Assembly (NCBI RefSeq): GCF_001855555.1
Contig: NZ_MKCT01000017.1
Coordinates: 482,752 to 546,751 of the forward strand
Reading direction: 5' to 3'
Origin: Chromobacterium sphagni
Lineage (GTDB): Bacteria; Pseudomonadota; Gammaproteobacteria; Burkholderiales; Chromobacteriaceae
Length of the DNA stretch: 64,000 nucleotides
Positions within the stretch are counted from its first letter, which is position 1, and every line of letters begins with the position of its first letter. This document shows positions 8,010 through 18,732 of this stretch, piece by piece. The notes beneath the pieces are model-generated. The model had not been told where the DNA came from and ran no database searches. It saw nothing but the letters and a program-made list of their open reading frames with translations. A program made the translations under genes and the position numbers.

Positions 8010-9902
8010 TTATTGTCCGCGCATGAACAGCTTGTCCAGATCGCGCATGGTCAGCCGGCTCCAGGTGGGGCGGCCGTGGTTGCACTGGCCGGAGCGTTCG
8101 GTCGCTTCCATGTCGCGCAGCAGCGCGTTCATTTCCGGCAGCGTCAGCTGGCGGTTGGCGCGCACCGCGCCGTGGCAGGCCATCGTGGCCAACAGTTCGT
8201 TGCGGCGCTCGGTCAGCACCTGGGTCAGGCCGAATTCGCGCACGTCCTTCAGCACCGCGCGCGCCAGCTCTACCGGATCGCCGTCTTTCAGCCACACCGG
8301 CACGCCGCGCACGGCGATCTGCGTCGGCGACAGCGGCGCCAGTTCCACCCCCAGCGTCTTCATTTCCTCGCCATGCTCGTGCGCGGTGGCCACTTCCATG
8401 CGGTCGGCGGCGAACGATACCGGCAGCAGCAGAGGCTGCAGCGGAATGGCGTCGGTCTCCAGCGCGGTTTTCAGCCGTTCGTAGACGATGCGCTCGTGGG
8501 CGGCGTGCATGTCCACCAGGATCAGGCCTTCGGCGCATTGGCTGAGGATGTAGACGCCGTGCAGCTGCGCCAGCGCGAAGCCCAGCGGCGGGATGCCGCC
8601 CTCGTCGTGGTCCGGCATGGCCAGGACGACGGGATGGGGCAGCGCTGACGCCGGCGAAGGCATGAGGGGGGCGGCCTGGTTCAGCGCCCGTTCTTCCTCG
8701 CGCATGCCGCCGAACATCTTGTCGTAAACGCCCACCGCTTCTCGCGCCACCGACAGCGGAATGGACTGTTGCTGATAGTGGAAGGGCTGCGGCGCCGGAC
8801 GCGCGGCCGGCGGGCTGGAGGAGGTCGGGGCCTGGAATAGCGCCGCGGATTCGCCGCGCGCCAGCGCGGGTTCCGCCGGCGCGTCGTTCATCTGCACCGT
8901 CGGCGCGGCGCCGGCGCTGGTGCCGGCCAGCGCCTTGTGCACGCTGTGGAACAGGAACTGGTGCACCGCCTGGCTTTCGCGGAAGCGCACCTCGATCTTG
9001 GTGGGGTGGACGTTGACGTCGACGCCGGATGGCTCAAGCTGGAAGAACAGCGCGTAGGCCGGATGGCGGTCGTGGTGCAGCACGTCGCGATAGGCCTGGC
9101 GCAGCGCGTGCTGGGCGGTTTTGTCGCGCACGAAGCGGCCGTTGACGTAGAAATACTGGGCGTCGCGGCTGGCCTTGGAATAAGTGGGGGAGGCGATGAA
9201 GCCGGACAACGAGAGCGGCCCGGCCTGGTTGTCCAGTTCGATGGCGGCGGCGACGAAGTCTTTGCCCAGCAGCGCCGCCACGCGCTCTTGAGCGCCCTGC
9301 GCCGGCAGTCGCCACGCCACCTTGCCGTTGTGGCGCAGCAGGAACTCCACCTGCGGGTGCGCCAGCGCGATGCGCTCGAAGGTGGTGGCGCAATGCGCGT
9401 ACTCGGTGTTTTCGCTTTTCAGAAACTTGCGCCGCGCCGGGGTATTGAAATACAGGTCCACCACTTCCACGCTGGTGCCGTGCGGATGCGCGGCCGGCTC
9501 CACCGGGTGCAGCGTGCCGTCTATCGCGATGATCTGGTGCGCGTGTTCGGCGTCGTGCGGCCGGCTGATCAGGGTAAGCCGCGAAACCGATGCCACGCTG
9601 GCCAGTCCTTCGCCGCGGAAGCCCAGCGTGCCCACCGATTCCAGATCGTCCAGCGAGGCGATCTTGCTGGTGGCGTGGCGGTCCAGCGCCAGCGGCAGGT
9701 CTTCCGCCGCGATGCCGGCGCCGTTGTCGGTGACGCGGATCAGCTTGATGCCGCCCTGGGCCAGGTCCACGCTGACGCGCGTCGCGCCGGCGTCCAGGCT
9801 GTTTTCCAGCATTTCCTTCAGCGCGGAGGCGGGGCGTTCCACCACTTCGCCGGCGGCGATCTGGTTGACGAGGTGGTCTGGCAGGCGGTGGATGCGTTTC
9901 AT
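8010..9902 (-). CDS. mutL: DNA mismatch repair protein MutL
   Basis: A 630-residue MutL. The GHKL ATPase part shows ENSLDAGA, DNGAGI and GFRGEGLASV. A Pro/Ala-rich linker (about 340-430) leads to the C-terminal dimer domain. That domain has DMHAAHERIVYE, ACHGAVRA and CNHGRP, which match the metal-binding motifs of endonuclease-type MutL. This fits an organism that lacks MutH, as in Neisseria, rather than the E. coli scheme. MutL couples MutS mismatch recognition to strand incision. It is transcribed on the minus strand, 76 bp after the dedA stop and its terminator. Confidence 0.95.
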   Translation of the reverse strand: MKRIHRLPDHLVNQIAAGEVVERPASALKEMLENSLDAGATRVSVDLAQGGIKLIRVTDNGAGIAAEDLPLALDRHATSKIASLDDLESVGTLGFRGEGLASVASVSRLTLISRPHDAEHAHQIIAIDGTLHPVEPAAHPHGTSVEVVDLYFNTPARRKFLKSENTEYAHCATTFERIALAHPQVEFLLRHNGKVAWRLPAQGAQERVAALLGKDFVAAAIELDNQAGPLSLSGFIASPTYSKASRDAQYFYVNGRFVRDKTAQHALRQAYRDVLHHDRHPAYALFFQLEPSGVDVNVHPTKIEVRFRESQAVHQFLFHSVHKALAGTSAGAAPTVQMNDAPAEPALARGESAALFQAPTSSSPPAARPAPQPFHYQQQSIPLSVAREAVGVYDKMFGGMREEERALNQAAPLMPSPASALPHPVVLAMPDHDEGGIPPLGFALAQLHGVYILSQCAEGLILVDMHAAHERIVYERLKTALETDAIPLQPLLLPVSFAADRMEVATAHEHGEEMKTLGVELAPLSPTQIAVRGVPVWLKDGDPVELARAVLKDVREFGLTQVLTERRNELLATMACHGAVRANRQLTLPEMNALLRDMEATERSGQCNHGRPTWSRLTMRDLDKLFMRGQ

Positions 9903-9945
9903 GGGCGGCGGCTATGCGGTGTCGGAGCGGTGTCGGAAAAGAATC

Positions 9946-9965
9946 ATGGCCGCTGCGGCGGCCAT
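9946..9965 (-). terminator. Terminator of dedA
   Basis: Inverted repeat ATGGCCGC / GCGGCCAT with a 4-nt loop, followed on the minus strand by GATTCTTTTCC. It lies just past the dedA stop. Confidence 0.6.
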
Positions 9966-9978
9966 GGGGAGAATTCTA

Positions 9979-10623
9979 CTACTGTTTGGCGGCGGCGCGC
10001 TTGTGGCGCCATATCTCGATCAGCCCGGGCAGGAAGGAGACGAAGATGATGCCGAAGATCAGCAGCTCCAGATTCTTGCGGACGAAAGGCAGGTTGCCGA
10101 AGAAGTAGCCGGCGTAGGTGAAGCCCGCCACCCAGACGACGGCGCCGACCACGTTGAACTTCAGGAATTGCGGGTAGTGCATCTTGCCGATGCCGGCGAC
10201 GAAAGGCGCGAAGGTGCGCACGATGGGCACGAAGCGGGCGAAGATGATGGTCTTGCCGCCGTGGCGCTCGTAGAAGGCGTGGGTCTTGTCCAGGTAGCTT
10301 TGCTTCAGCAGCCGCGGAAAGCGCTCGAACAGCTTCATGCCGATGTTGCGGCCGATGGAGTAGTTGGCGGCGTCGCCCAGCACGGCGGCGACGAACAGCA
10401 GCGCCACCAGCAGGTGCGGGTTCATCTGGCCCATCGCCGCCAGGGCGCCGGCGACGAACAGCAGCGAGTCGCCGGGCAGGAAGGGCGTCACCACCAGGCC
10501 GGTTTCGCAGAACACGATCAGGAACAGAATCGCGTAGATCCACGGACCGTAGGCGGCCACCAACTGGGTGAGGTGGGCGTCGATGTGCAGGATGAAGTCG
10601 ATCAGAAAGGTGATGGCTTCCAT
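9979..10623 (-). CDS. DedA family inner-membrane protein
   Basis: A 214-residue polytopic membrane protein of the DedA/VTT superfamily. The diagnostic blocks are present: [17 protein letters not shown] (about 40-56), [10 protein letters not shown], and the amphipathic loop [17 protein letters not shown] (about 128-144). Five to six hydrophobic segments are visible. Members affect membrane potential, drug tolerance and lipid carrier (undecaprenyl phosphate) recycling. It lies between mutL and secF on the same strand, with terminators on both sides, so it seems to be its own unit. Confidence 0.9.
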   Translation of the reverse strand: MEAITFLIDFILHIDAHLTQLVAAYGPWIYAILFLIVFCETGLVVTPFLPGDSLLFVAGALAAMGQMNPHLLVALLFVAAVLGDAANYSIGRNIGMKLFERFPRLLKQSYLDKTHAFYERHGGKTIIFARFVPIVRTFAPFVAGIGKMHYPQFLKFNVVGAVVWVAGFTYAGYFFGNLPFVRKNLELLIFGIIFVSFLPGLIEIWRHKRAAAKQ

Positions 10624-10649
10624 GGGTATCGTCTTGTCAGGGGGCTAAA

Positions 10650-10677
10650 GAAAAACTGGCCGGACAAGCCGGCCAGT
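10650..10677 (-). terminator. Terminator of the secDF unit
   Basis: Nine-base-pair inverted repeat (10655-10663 with 10669-10677) with a 5-nt loop; on the minus strand a TTTTT run follows at 10651-10655. It sits just after the secF stop. Confidence 0.75.
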
Positions 10678-10692
10678 CGGTAAAAACTGTGG

Positions 10693-11628
10693 TCAGACCA
10701 CCGCTTCCTCTTTTGGTTTCACCGGTTTGATCATGTGCTCGCGCGTCACGCCCAGCCACAGCGCGATCGGGCTGGCCACCAGCACCGACGAGTAGATGCC
10801 GAACAGGATGCCGATGGTCAGCGCCATGGCGAAGCCGTGCAGCGCCGGGCCGCCGAATACCAGCATCGACACCACCATCATCTCGGTGGAGAAGTGGGTG
10901 ATGATGGTGCGGCTCATCGTCGAAGTGATGGCGTTGTCGATGACCGAGGCCACCGGCTGGCCGCGCATGCCCGGCTTGCGGAAGTTTTCGCGGATCCGGT
11001 CGAACACCACCACCGATTCGTTCACTGAATAACCCAGCACCGCCAGGATGCCGGCCAGCACGGTCAGCGAGAACTCCCAGCGGAAGAAGGCGAAGCAGCC
11101 GAGGATGATCACCACGTCGTGCATGTTGGCGATGATGGCCGCTACCGCGAAGCGCCATTCGAAGCGCAGCGCCAGGTAGGCCATGATGCCCAGGCACACC
11201 AGGATGACGGCGGTCAGGCCGCTGGACACCAGTTCGGCGCCGACGCTGGGGCCGACGAAGTCCACCTTGCGCAGCTGCACGCCATTGTCGATGGCCTTAA
11301 GCTGGCCCATTACCTTGTCCGACAGCTGGGCCGAGCTGGTGCCCGGTTTGTTGGGCAGCCGGATCATCACGTCGCGGCTGCTGCCCAGGTTCTGCACGGT
11401 GGCTTCGCCCAGCTTCAGCTGGTCGACGGTGTCGCGGATCTTGTCCAGATCGGCCGATTGCTGGTACTGCACTTCCAGCACGGTGCCGCCGGTGAACTCC
11501 ACGCTGAAGTTCAGGCCGCGGGTTGCCAGGAAGAATACCGCCACGATGAAGGTCACCAGCGAAATCGCCGTGGTGAGCCTGCCGTAGCTCATGAACGGGA
11601 TGTCCCGTTTGATGCGGAAAAGCTCCAT
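10693..11628 (-). CDS. secF: Protein translocase subunit SecF
   Basis: A 311-residue SecF, close to the E. coli length. The N-terminal segment FMSYGRLTTAISLVTFIVAVFFLATRGLNFSVEFTGG has the first membrane helix and the FTGG family block. The periplasmic part follows, then five helices with GYSVNESVVVFDRIREN, the conserved SecF loop. With SecD and YajC it uses the proton gradient to pull exported proteins through SecYEG. It starts 3 bp after the secD stop, so the two are co-translated. Confidence 0.95.
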   Translation of the reverse strand: MELFRIKRDIPFMSYGRLTTAISLVTFIVAVFFLATRGLNFSVEFTGGTVLEVQYQQSADLDKIRDTVDQLKLGEATVQNLGSSRDVMIRLPNKPGTSSAQLSDKVMGQLKAIDNGVQLRKVDFVGPSVGAELVSSGLTAVILVCLGIMAYLALRFEWRFAVAAIIANMHDVVIILGCFAFFRWEFSLTVLAGILAVLGYSVNESVVVFDRIRENFRKPGMRGQPVASVIDNAITSTMSRTIITHFSTEMMVVSMLVFGGPALHGFAMALTIGILFGIYSSVLVASPIALWLGVTREHMIKPVKPKEEAVV

Positions 11629-11631
11629 GAT

Positions 11632-13482
11632 TTAGCCCTTGTTTTCCGGTTTCCACACCTGGCCGATGGCCAGCGAGGTCAGTTTGCGGCGACGGCCGTA
11701 CCACAGGTTGACCAGGCCGCGCGAGACCAGCACCGCCGAGAACATCGAGGTCAGGATGCCCAGGCAGTGCACGATGGCGAAGCCCCGCACCGGGCCGGTG
11801 CCGAAGATCATCAGCGCCAGGCCGGCGATCAGCGTGGTGACGTTGGAGTCCAGGATGGTGGCCCAGGCGTGGCCGTAGCCGGCCTGGATCGCCGAGTGCG
11901 GCGGCACGCCGTTGCGCAGCTCTTCGCGGATGCGTTCGTTGATCAGCACGTTGGCGTCGATCGCCATGCCCAGCGCCAGCGCGATGGCGGCGATGCCGGG
12001 CAGGGTCAGCGTGGCCTGCAGCGCGGACAGGATGGCTACCAGCAGGAATACGTTGATCGCCAGCGACAGGCCGGAGAACACGCCGAACAGGCCGTAGTAC
12101 AGCACCATGAAGGCGACGATGGCGGCGAAGCCCCACAGCGTGGCGTGGAAGCCCTTCTCGATGTTTTCCTTGCCCAGACTCGGGCCGATGGTGCGTTCCT
12201 CGATGATGTTCATCGGCGCGGCCAGCGAGCCTGCGCGCAGCAGGAGGGCGGTGTCGTTGGCTTCGGCGGAGTTCATGCTGCCGGAGATCTCGACGCGGCC
12301 GCCGCCGATCTCGGTGCGGATCACCGGCGCGGTCACCACTTCCTTGCGGCCTTTTTCCACCAGCACCATCGCCATGCGCTTGCCGACGTTTTCGGCGGTG
12401 AGCTGGCGGAAGATGGCGGCGCCGGCGCTGTCCAGCGTGATGCTGACGGCGGGCGCGCCGAACTGGTCAAAGCTGGGGTTGGCGTCGTTGATGTTGTCGC
12501 CGGTGAGCTCCACGTCGTTCTTCAGCAGGATCTTGCTGTGGCCGCGCGAACTGACATCGTCCAAGAGTTCATAGCCGGCCGGAACATTGCCGTTGACGGC
12601 GTCGTTGAGCTTGCCCTGGTCGTCTTCCACCATGCGCACCTGCAGCGTGGCGGTGCGGCCGATGATGTCCTTGGCGCGGGCGGTATCCTGGATGCCGGGC
12701 AGCTGCACCACGATGCGGTTGGGGCCTGCCTGCTGGATGATGGGTTCGGTGGTGCCCAGCTCGTTGACGCGGTTATGCAGAGTCATGATGTTCTGCTTGA
12801 CGGCGTCGGTCTGGATCTTGGTGATCTCTTCCGGCTTCAGCGTCAGCAGCAGCTTGTTGCTGCTGTCGTCGGTCTTGACCGCCAGCGAGGGCAGCGTGCG
12901 GTAGGCCACGTCCTGCGCCGACTTCAGCGTGTCGCCATCGCGCAGTTGCACTTCCAGCGTGTTGCCGTTGCGCTTGATGGCGCCGTAGCGCACCTGCTTG
13001 TTCTTCAGCTCGCGGCGCAGGTCGCCGGCGTAGCGCTCCATGGTCTTGTCGGTGGCGGCCTGCATGTCGACTTCCAGCAGGAAGTGGACGCCGCCGCGCA
13101 GGTCTAGGCCGAGGAACATCGGGTTGGCGTGCAGCGCGGTCAGCCAGGCGGGAGAGGCCGGCAGCAGGTTGAGCGCGATGATGTAGTTGTCGCCTAGCGC
13201 GTGCTGAATGGCGTCGCGCGCCTTCAGTTGGGTGTCGGTGTCCTTGAAGCGCACTTTCAGGCTGTTGGCGGCGTCCAGGTAGACGCCGTCAGGACTGATG
13301 TTCTGCGCTTTCAGCGCCTCTTCCACCCGCGCCATCACGGCGGTGTCCACCGGAATGGACTGGCGCGAACTGGAGACCTGCACGGCGGGGGTTTCGCCGT
13401 AGAAGTTGGGCAGCGTGTAGATCGCCGACAGGATCAGCGCCACCACGATGACGAGGTATTTCCAGAGAGGGTAGCGGTTCAT
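11632..13482 (-). CDS. secD: Protein translocase subunit SecD
   Basis: A 616-residue SecD. The N-terminal helix (LWKYLVIVVALILSAIYTLPNF) is followed by the large periplasmic P1 domain with GLDLRGGVHFLLEVD (the D1 motif). The C-terminal membrane domain carries AIDANVLINERIREEL. Length and order match E. coli SecD (615). The gene is followed directly by secF and preceded 67 bp upstream by yajC, the standard order. Confidence 0.95.
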   Translation of the reverse strand: MNRYPLWKYLVIVVALILSAIYTLPNFYGETPAVQVSSSRQSIPVDTAVMARVEEALKAQNISPDGVYLDAANSLKVRFKDTDTQLKARDAIQHALGDNYIIALNLLPASPAWLTALHANPMFLGLDLRGGVHFLLEVDMQAATDKTMERYAGDLRRELKNKQVRYGAIKRNGNTLEVQLRDGDTLKSAQDVAYRTLPSLAVKTDDSSNKLLLTLKPEEITKIQTDAVKQNIMTLHNRVNELGTTEPIIQQAGPNRIVVQLPGIQDTARAKDIIGRTATLQVRMVEDDQGKLNDAVNGNVPAGYELLDDVSSRGHSKILLKNDVELTGDNINDANPSFDQFGAPAVSITLDSAGAAIFRQLTAENVGKRMAMVLVEKGRKEVVTAPVIRTEIGGGRVEISGSMNSAEANDTALLLRAGSLAAPMNIIEERTIGPSLGKENIEKGFHATLWGFAAIVAFMVLYYGLFGVFSGLSLAINVFLLVAILSALQATLTLPGIAAIALALGMAIDANVLINERIREELRNGVPPHSAIQAGYGHAWATILDSNVTTLIAGLALMIFGTGPVRGFAIVHCLGILTSMFSAVLVSRGLVNLWYGRRRKLTSLAIGQVWKPENKG

Positions 13483-13549
13483 GTTCTAGTTCTGGGGAGG
13501 GAAATGAACAGGCCGCCAGCGGAGGGCTTCCGGGGCGGCCAGGGCTTGC

Positions 13550-13873
13550 TTACAGGGACTTCATCGTGCCTTTTTCCAGCTTGCCGTTGACGGCGGCGCG
13601 CTGCACGTTGATTTCTACGTTGTTGGCGATTTCCAGGGTGAGGTATTGCTCGCTGGCTTTCACCACGCGGCCGACGATGCCGCCCTGGGTGACGACTTCG
13701 TCGCCCTTCTGGATTTCCGACAGCATCTTCTGGGTTTCCTTCATGCGCTTCTGCTGCGGGCGCACCATCAGGAACCAGAACAGCACGAAAATCACGATCA
13801 TGGGCAGGAAGCCCATCAGGTCGAAACCGGCGGGAGAGCCGTTGCCGGCAGCGAAGGCGGGGGAGATGAACAT
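13550..13873 (-). CDS. yajC: Preprotein translocase subunit YajC
   Basis: A 107-residue protein with one N-terminal membrane helix (FLPMIVIFVLFWFLMVRPQQKR) followed by a small cytoplasmic domain with GDEVVTQGGIVGRV, both typical of YajC. It is the accessory subunit of the SecDF complex and precedes secD in the same operon. The ATG at 13873 follows a GGAGTCAT ribosome site. Confidence 0.93.
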   Translation of the reverse strand: MFISPAFAAGNGSPAGFDLMGFLPMIVIFVLFWFLMVRPQQKRMKETQKMLSEIQKGDEVVTQGGIVGRVVKASEQYLTLEIANNVEINVQRAAVNGKLEKGTMKSL

Positions 13874-13928
13874 CAGGATGACTCCTAGTTGTTATGGCTA
13901 CTGATTTCAAACAGGGCATTGTAGCCAT

Positions 13929-13955
13929 GCTCCATGGCTTTTCCAACCATGGAGC
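13929..13955. promoter_or_regulatory. Inverted repeat in the tgt-yajC spacer
   Basis: Nine-base-pair perfect inverted repeat GCTCCATGG / CCATGGAGC with a 9-nt loop in the 136-bp gap between tgt and yajC. A second GC-rich dyad is nearby at about 13973-13994. They may be a tgt terminator or an operator; no U-run is seen. Confidence 0.4.
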
Positions 13956-14009
13956 GCGGCAAGGGCTTAGGACCGGCGCTTTTGCGCGCCGGTTCCCCCG
14001 CCCCCGGCC

Positions 14010-15140
<1,131 letters not shown>

Positions 15141-15250
15141 TTAGCAAAATCAGGCCGCTAGTATACCGTAAGCGCGCCTTGCGCGGCGCGTCTTGAAAAT
15201 TATGCTTGCCAAGCTTTGCGTGTTTCTTTAATATTCTGAGCTCGACGACA

Positions 15251-15326
15251 GGCACGTAGCTCAGTTGGTTAGAGCACCACCTTGACATGGTGGGGGTCGT
15301 TGGTTCGAATCCAATCGTGCCTACCA
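15251..15326 (+). tRNA. tRNA-Val (anticodon GAC)
   Basis: A 76-nt cloverleaf with encoded CCA. The acceptor arms are GGCACGT and the matching ATCGTGCC end; the anticodon loop TTGACAT between CCACC and GGTGG gives GAC; the T-loop is TTCGAAT. It is expressed alone and ends at the terminator at 15422. Confidence 0.95.
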
Positions 15327-15421
15327 GAATTTAATGCATGGAGTTGCCAAGTGAATTTCTTGCGAACTGCCACAGCCCGACATACTCACGGAAGCTGAGC
15401 CTTACGGGTTGTTCCCATGCG

Positions 15422-15454
15422 AAAAAAGTGCGGCTCAGGCCGCACTTTTTTTTT
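15422..15454 (+). terminator. Rho-independent terminator between tRNA-Val and thrS
   Basis: Stem GTGCGGC / GCCGCAC with a TCAG loop, extended by flanking A6 and T9 runs. A strong, possibly two-way terminator about 95 nt after the tRNA. Confidence 0.85.
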
Positions 15455-15518
15455 ACCCTTTTCCCAGAATTCGTTTTAGATTCGATCACCGAAAATACTC
15501 GCCCTCGTTGGAGTTGAT

Positions 15519-17420
15519 ATGCCAGACATTCGCTTGCCGGACGGCTCTATCCGTTCTTTCGACAAACCGGTAACGGTTCATGAAGTGGCCGCCTCCATCG
15601 GCACTGGCCTGGCGCGCGCCGCGCTGGCTGGCCGGGTGGACGGCAAGCTGGTGGATACCAGCTTCCTGATCGACGGCAATGCCGATCTGGCCATCATCAC
15701 CGACAAGGACGCCGACGGCCTGTCCATCATCCGCCACTCCACCGCCCACTTGCTGGCCTACGCCGTCAAGGAGCTGTTTCCGGAGGCGCAGGTGACCATC
15801 GGGCCGGAGATCGAAAACGGCTTCTACTACGATTTCGCCTACAAGCGTCCGTTTACGCCGGAAGACCTGGCCGCCATCGAGAAGAAGATGGCCGAGCTGG
15901 CGAAGAAGGATATCCCGGTCGAGCGTTACGAGCTGTCGCGCGACGAAGCCATCGCCTACTTCAAGGGCATAGGCGAAGCCTACAAGGCCGAGATCATCGA
16001 ATCGATTCCGGCGGACCAGGTGCTGAGCCTTTACCGCGAAGGCGATTTCACCGACCTGTGCCGCGGCCCGCACGTGCCTTCCACCGGCAAGCTGAAGGTG
16101 TTCAAGCTGATGAAGGTGGCCGGCGCCTACTGGCGCGGCGACAGCAAGAACGAGATGCTGCAGCGCGTCTACGGCACCGCCTGGGCCAAGAAGGAAGACC
16201 TGGAGCAATACCTGTTCATGCTGGAAGAGGCTGAAAAGCGCGACCACCGCAAGCTGGGCGTGCAGCTGGACCTGTTCCACCTGCAGGACGAGGCGCCGGG
16301 CATGGTGTTCTGGCACCCCAAGGGTTGGCAGCTGTGGCAGAGCGTGGAGCAGTACATGCGCGCCAAGCTGAACCGCGAGGGCTACCAAGAAGTGCGCACG
16401 CCGATGATGATGGACGTGAACCTGTGGGAGCGTTCCGGCCATGCCGCCAACTACCGCGAGAACATGTTCATCACCGAGTCGGAAAAACGCGACTACGCGG
16501 TGAAGCCGATGAACTGCCCGGGCCACGTGCAGATCTTCAATAGCGGCCTGCGCTCCTACCGCGACCTGCCGCTGCGCTACGCCGAGTTCGGCTCCTGCCA
16601 CCGCAACGAGCCCACCGGCGCGCTGCACGGCATCATGCGCGTGCGCGGTTTTGTGCAGGACGATGGCCACATCTTCTGCACCGAAGACCAGATCAATCAG
16701 GAGGCGAAAGATTTCCACCGCCTGGTGATGGAAGTGTACGAACGCTTCGGCTTCGACAAGGTGGCGATCAAGCTGGCGCTGCGTCCGGACAAGCGCATCG
16801 GCGAGGAGTCCACCTGGGACAAAGCCGAAGAAGGCATGCGCGAAGCGCTGCGCGCCTGTGGCGTGGAATGGGAAGAGTTGCCGGGCGAAGGCGCCTTCTA
16901 TGGCCCGAAAATCGAATATCACGTCAAAGATGCGCTCGGTCGCTCCTGGCAATGTGGTACCCTGCAACTCGACTTCATGCTGCCGGAGCGTCTGGATGCC
17001 GAATACGTGTCGGACGACAACAGCCGCAAACGTCCGGTGATGCTGCACCGCGCGGCATTGGGTTCGCTGGAGCGCTTCCTCGGCATTCTGATCGAAAACC
17101 ACGCCGGGGCCTTCCCGCTGTGGCTGGCGCCGGTGCAGATGGTGGTGATGAATATCACCGAGGCACAGGCGGATTATGCTAGTGAAGTTGCCAAATCTCT
17201 TGAGAAACAAGGCTTCCGCGTCGCGCTTGACTTGAGAAACGAGAAGATCGGCTATAAAATTCGCGAACACAGTCTGCAAAAGTTGCCGTACCAGATCATT
17301 ATCGGTGACAAGGAAAAGGCAGACGGTCTAGTTGCCGTGCGCGCCCGGGGCGAAGACCTGGGTCAGCTCACGCTGGACGCCTTCGCGGCGCGCCTCAAGG
17401 CTGAGATGCCTGAGGCCTGA
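15519..17420 (+). CDS. thrS: Threonine--tRNA ligase
   Basis: A 633-residue class II synthetase. Domains in order: TGS (about 1-61), the editing domain with [16 protein letters not shown] (about 70 on) and [10 protein letters not shown], the catalytic core with [10 protein letters not shown] (zinc Cys) and [15 protein letters not shown] (motif 2), motif 3 [14 protein letters not shown], and the anticodon-binding domain. The length is close to E. coli ThrS (642). The ATG at 15519 follows TTGGAG. It is first in the thrS-infC-rpmI-rplT operon. In E. coli ThrS represses its own mRNA through a leader; the 64-nt spacer here is short for that. Confidence 0.96.
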   Translation: MPDIRLPDGSIRSFDKPVTVHEVAASIGTGLARAALAGRVDGKLVDTSFLIDGNADLAIITDKDADGLSIIRHSTAHLLAYAVKELFPEAQVTIGPEIENGFYYDFAYKRPFTPEDLAAIEKKMAELAKKDIPVERYELSRDEAIAYFKGIGEAYKAEIIESIPADQVLSLYREGDFTDLCRGPHVPSTGKLKVFKLMKVAGAYWRGDSKNEMLQRVYGTAWAKKEDLEQYLFMLEEAEKRDHRKLGVQLDLFHLQDEAPGMVFWHPKGWQLWQSVEQYMRAKLNREGYQEVRTPMMMDVNLWERSGHAANYRENMFITESEKRDYAVKPMNCPGHVQIFNSGLRSYRDLPLRYAEFGSCHRNEPTGALHGIMRVRGFVQDDGHIFCTEDQINQEAKDFHRLVMEVYERFGFDKVAIKLALRPDKRIGEESTWDKAEEGMREALRACGVEWEELPGEGAFYGPKIEYHVKDALGRSWQCGTLQLDFMLPERLDAEYVSDDNSRKRPVMLHRAALGSLERFLGILIENHAGAFPLWLAPVQMVVMNITEAQADYASEVAKSLEKQGFRVALDLRNEKIGYKIREHSLQKLPYQIIIGDKEKADGLVAVRARGEDLGQLTLDAFAARLKAEMPEA

Positions 17421-17461
17421 TCCAGCAACGGCAGACAAATTATTTTTTAGGAGATTTAGCT

Positions 17462-17980
17462 ATAGCTCAGGAACGCGAAGCACGGATCAACGGCGAAATT
17501 ACCGCCCGTGAGATCCGTCTGGTAGGTAAGGAAGGTGAGCAGATTGGCATCGTCAGTCTGCGTGAAGCGATGGCTCTGGCCGAAGAGGGCGATGTGGATC
17601 TGGTGGAGATTTCCCCGACCGCTCAGCCCCCGGTGTGCAAGCTGATGGACTACGGCAAGTACAAGTACGAGATGTCCAAGAAGCGTCACGAAGCCAAGCA
17701 GAAGCAGAAGCAGGTTCAGATCAAGGAAATCAAGTTCCGTCCGGGTACCGACGATGGCGATTACAACGTCAAGTTGCGCAATCTGGTCCGTTTCCTGTCT
17801 GAAGGCGACAAGGCCAAGGTCACTCTGCGCTTCCGCGGTCGTGAGATGGCACACCAGGACATCGGCCTCGCGCTGCTCAAGCGCGTGGAAGCCGATCTGG
17901 CGGAAGTGGGCACGGTGGAGCAGTTCCCGCGCCTGGAAGGCCGCCAGATGGTGATGATGATTGCACCGAAGAAGAAATAA
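17462..17980 (+). CDS. infC: Translation initiation factor IF-3 (ATA start codon)
   Basis: A 172-residue IF-3 that prevents 50S joining and proofreads initiator tRNA. The family N-terminus [21 protein letters not shown] is encoded only if translation begins at ATA 17462, 8 nt after AGGAG (17449-17453). No ATG, GTG or TTG exists in frame upstream; the first ATG (17570) would drop 36 conserved residues including INGEI and GIVSLREA. infC is known to use rare AUU, AUC or AUA starts, which IF-3 itself discriminates against, giving negative feedback. The C-terminal domain ([22 protein letters not shown]) is intact. Confidence 0.93.
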   Translation: MAQEREARINGEITAREIRLVGKEGEQIGIVSLREAMALAEEGDVDLVEISPTAQPPVCKLMDYGKYKYEMSKKRHEAKQKQKQVQIKEIKFRPGTDDGDYNVKLRNLVRFLSEGDKAKVTLRFRGREMAHQDIGLALLKRVEADLAEVGTVEQFPRLEGRQMVMMIAPKKK

Positions 17981-17990
17981 TCGGTATAAT
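17961..17990 (+). promoter_or_regulatory. Candidate internal promoter for rpmI-rplT
   Basis: TTGCAC (17961-17966), an 18-bp spacer and TATAAT (17985-17990) overlap the end of infC. The match to the sigma-70 consensus is good. It could supply extra rpmI-rplT transcripts. Confidence 0.55.
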
Positions 17991-18001
17991 CGTTTTTCCG
18001 A

Positions 18002-18027
18002 ACACGGCAGAGTGATCTCTGCCGTGT
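18002..18027 (+). promoter_or_regulatory. Hairpin in the infC-rpmI leader
   Basis: Perfect 11-bp stem ACACGGCAGAG / CTCTGCCGTGT with a TGAT loop, followed by CGGTTTTG. It may act as an attenuator or as an L20-type autoregulatory leader, the mode known in other bacteria for this operon. The T-run is short, so full termination is unlikely. Confidence 0.55.
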
Positions 18028-18143
18028 CGGTTTTGTAGGTCGGCAACGTCCTTAAAAGCGTGACGCAGCGGTTTCAAGTGCAACCAGTTAAGTCTGGGGG
18101 CCACCCTGTGTCTAATCCAAACAAATTCAGCAGGAGCATTTCC

Positions 18144-18341
18144 ATGCCGAAAATGAAGACCAAGTCGAGCGCGAAAAAGCGTCTCAAAGTGCTGGGCAGT
18201 GGTGGTATCAAGCGCTCTTATGCGTTCAAGCGTCACATCCTGACCAAGAAAACCACCAAGAACAAGCGCCAACTGCGTGGTACCACCATGGTGGATAGCA
18301 CCAACATGGCCTCTGTTCGCGCCATGCTGCCCTACGCTTAA
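18144..18341 (+). CDS. rpmI: 50S ribosomal protein bL35
   Basis: A 65-residue basic protein starting [15 protein letters not shown], the bL35 signature. The ATG at 18144 follows AGGAG by 7 nt; an upstream in-frame start at 18060 has no support. It is followed 12 bp later by rplT. Confidence 0.96.
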   Translation: MPKMKTKSSAKKRLKVLGSGGIKRSYAFKRHILTKKTTKNKRQLRGTTMVDSTNMASVRAMLPYA

Positions 18342-18353
18342 GGAGACTGATAT

Positions 18354-18713
18354 ATGCCACGCGTAAAACGCGGTGTAACCGCACGTGCTCGTCACAAGAA
18401 AATCCTCGCACTGGCGAAAGGCTATCGCGGCCGCCGGAAGAACGTCTATCGCATCGCCAAACAGGCGGTGATGAAGGCGGGTCAATACGCCTACCGCGAC
18501 CGTCGTCAGAAAAAGCGTCAGTTCCGTCAACTGTGGATTGCCCGTATCAACGCAGGTTCCCGTGAAAACGGCCTGCCGTACAGCAAGTTCATGAACGGTC
18601 TGAAAAAAGCCGGCATCGAAATCGACCGCAAGGTTCTGGCCGATCTGGCTGTTTTCGAAAAAGCGGCTTTTGCGCAGATCGTCGAAAAGGCGAAAGCAAG
18701 CCTCGCTGCTTAA
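18354..18713 (+). CDS. rplT: 50S ribosomal protein bL20
   Basis: A 119-residue protein of the usual length (E. coli 118), with [15 protein letters not shown] at the start and [29 protein letters not shown]. It binds 23S rRNA early in 50S assembly and in several bacteria represses its own operon. An AAGGAGA ribosome site precedes the ATG. Confidence 0.97.
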   Translation: MPRVKRGVTARARHKKILALAKGYRGRRKNVYRIAKQAVMKAGQYAYRDRRQKKRQFRQLWIARINAGSRENGLPYSKFMNGLKKAGIEIDRKVLADLAVFEKAAFAQIVEKAKASLAA

Positions 18714-18732
18714 TCGTCTGGATGGATCTAGA

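Noticed and set aside
11119..13107. 662-codon plus-strand open frame opposite secF/secD
   Set aside because: It is antisense to two well-supported genes; composition is that of reverse-complement GC-rich codons.
15486..17279. 597-codon minus-strand open frame opposite thrS
   Set aside because: Pure shadow of thrS; no domain or start signal.
17570..17980. infC starting at the first ATG
   Set aside because: It would drop the conserved N-terminal domain start; ATA 17462 has a proper ribosome site.
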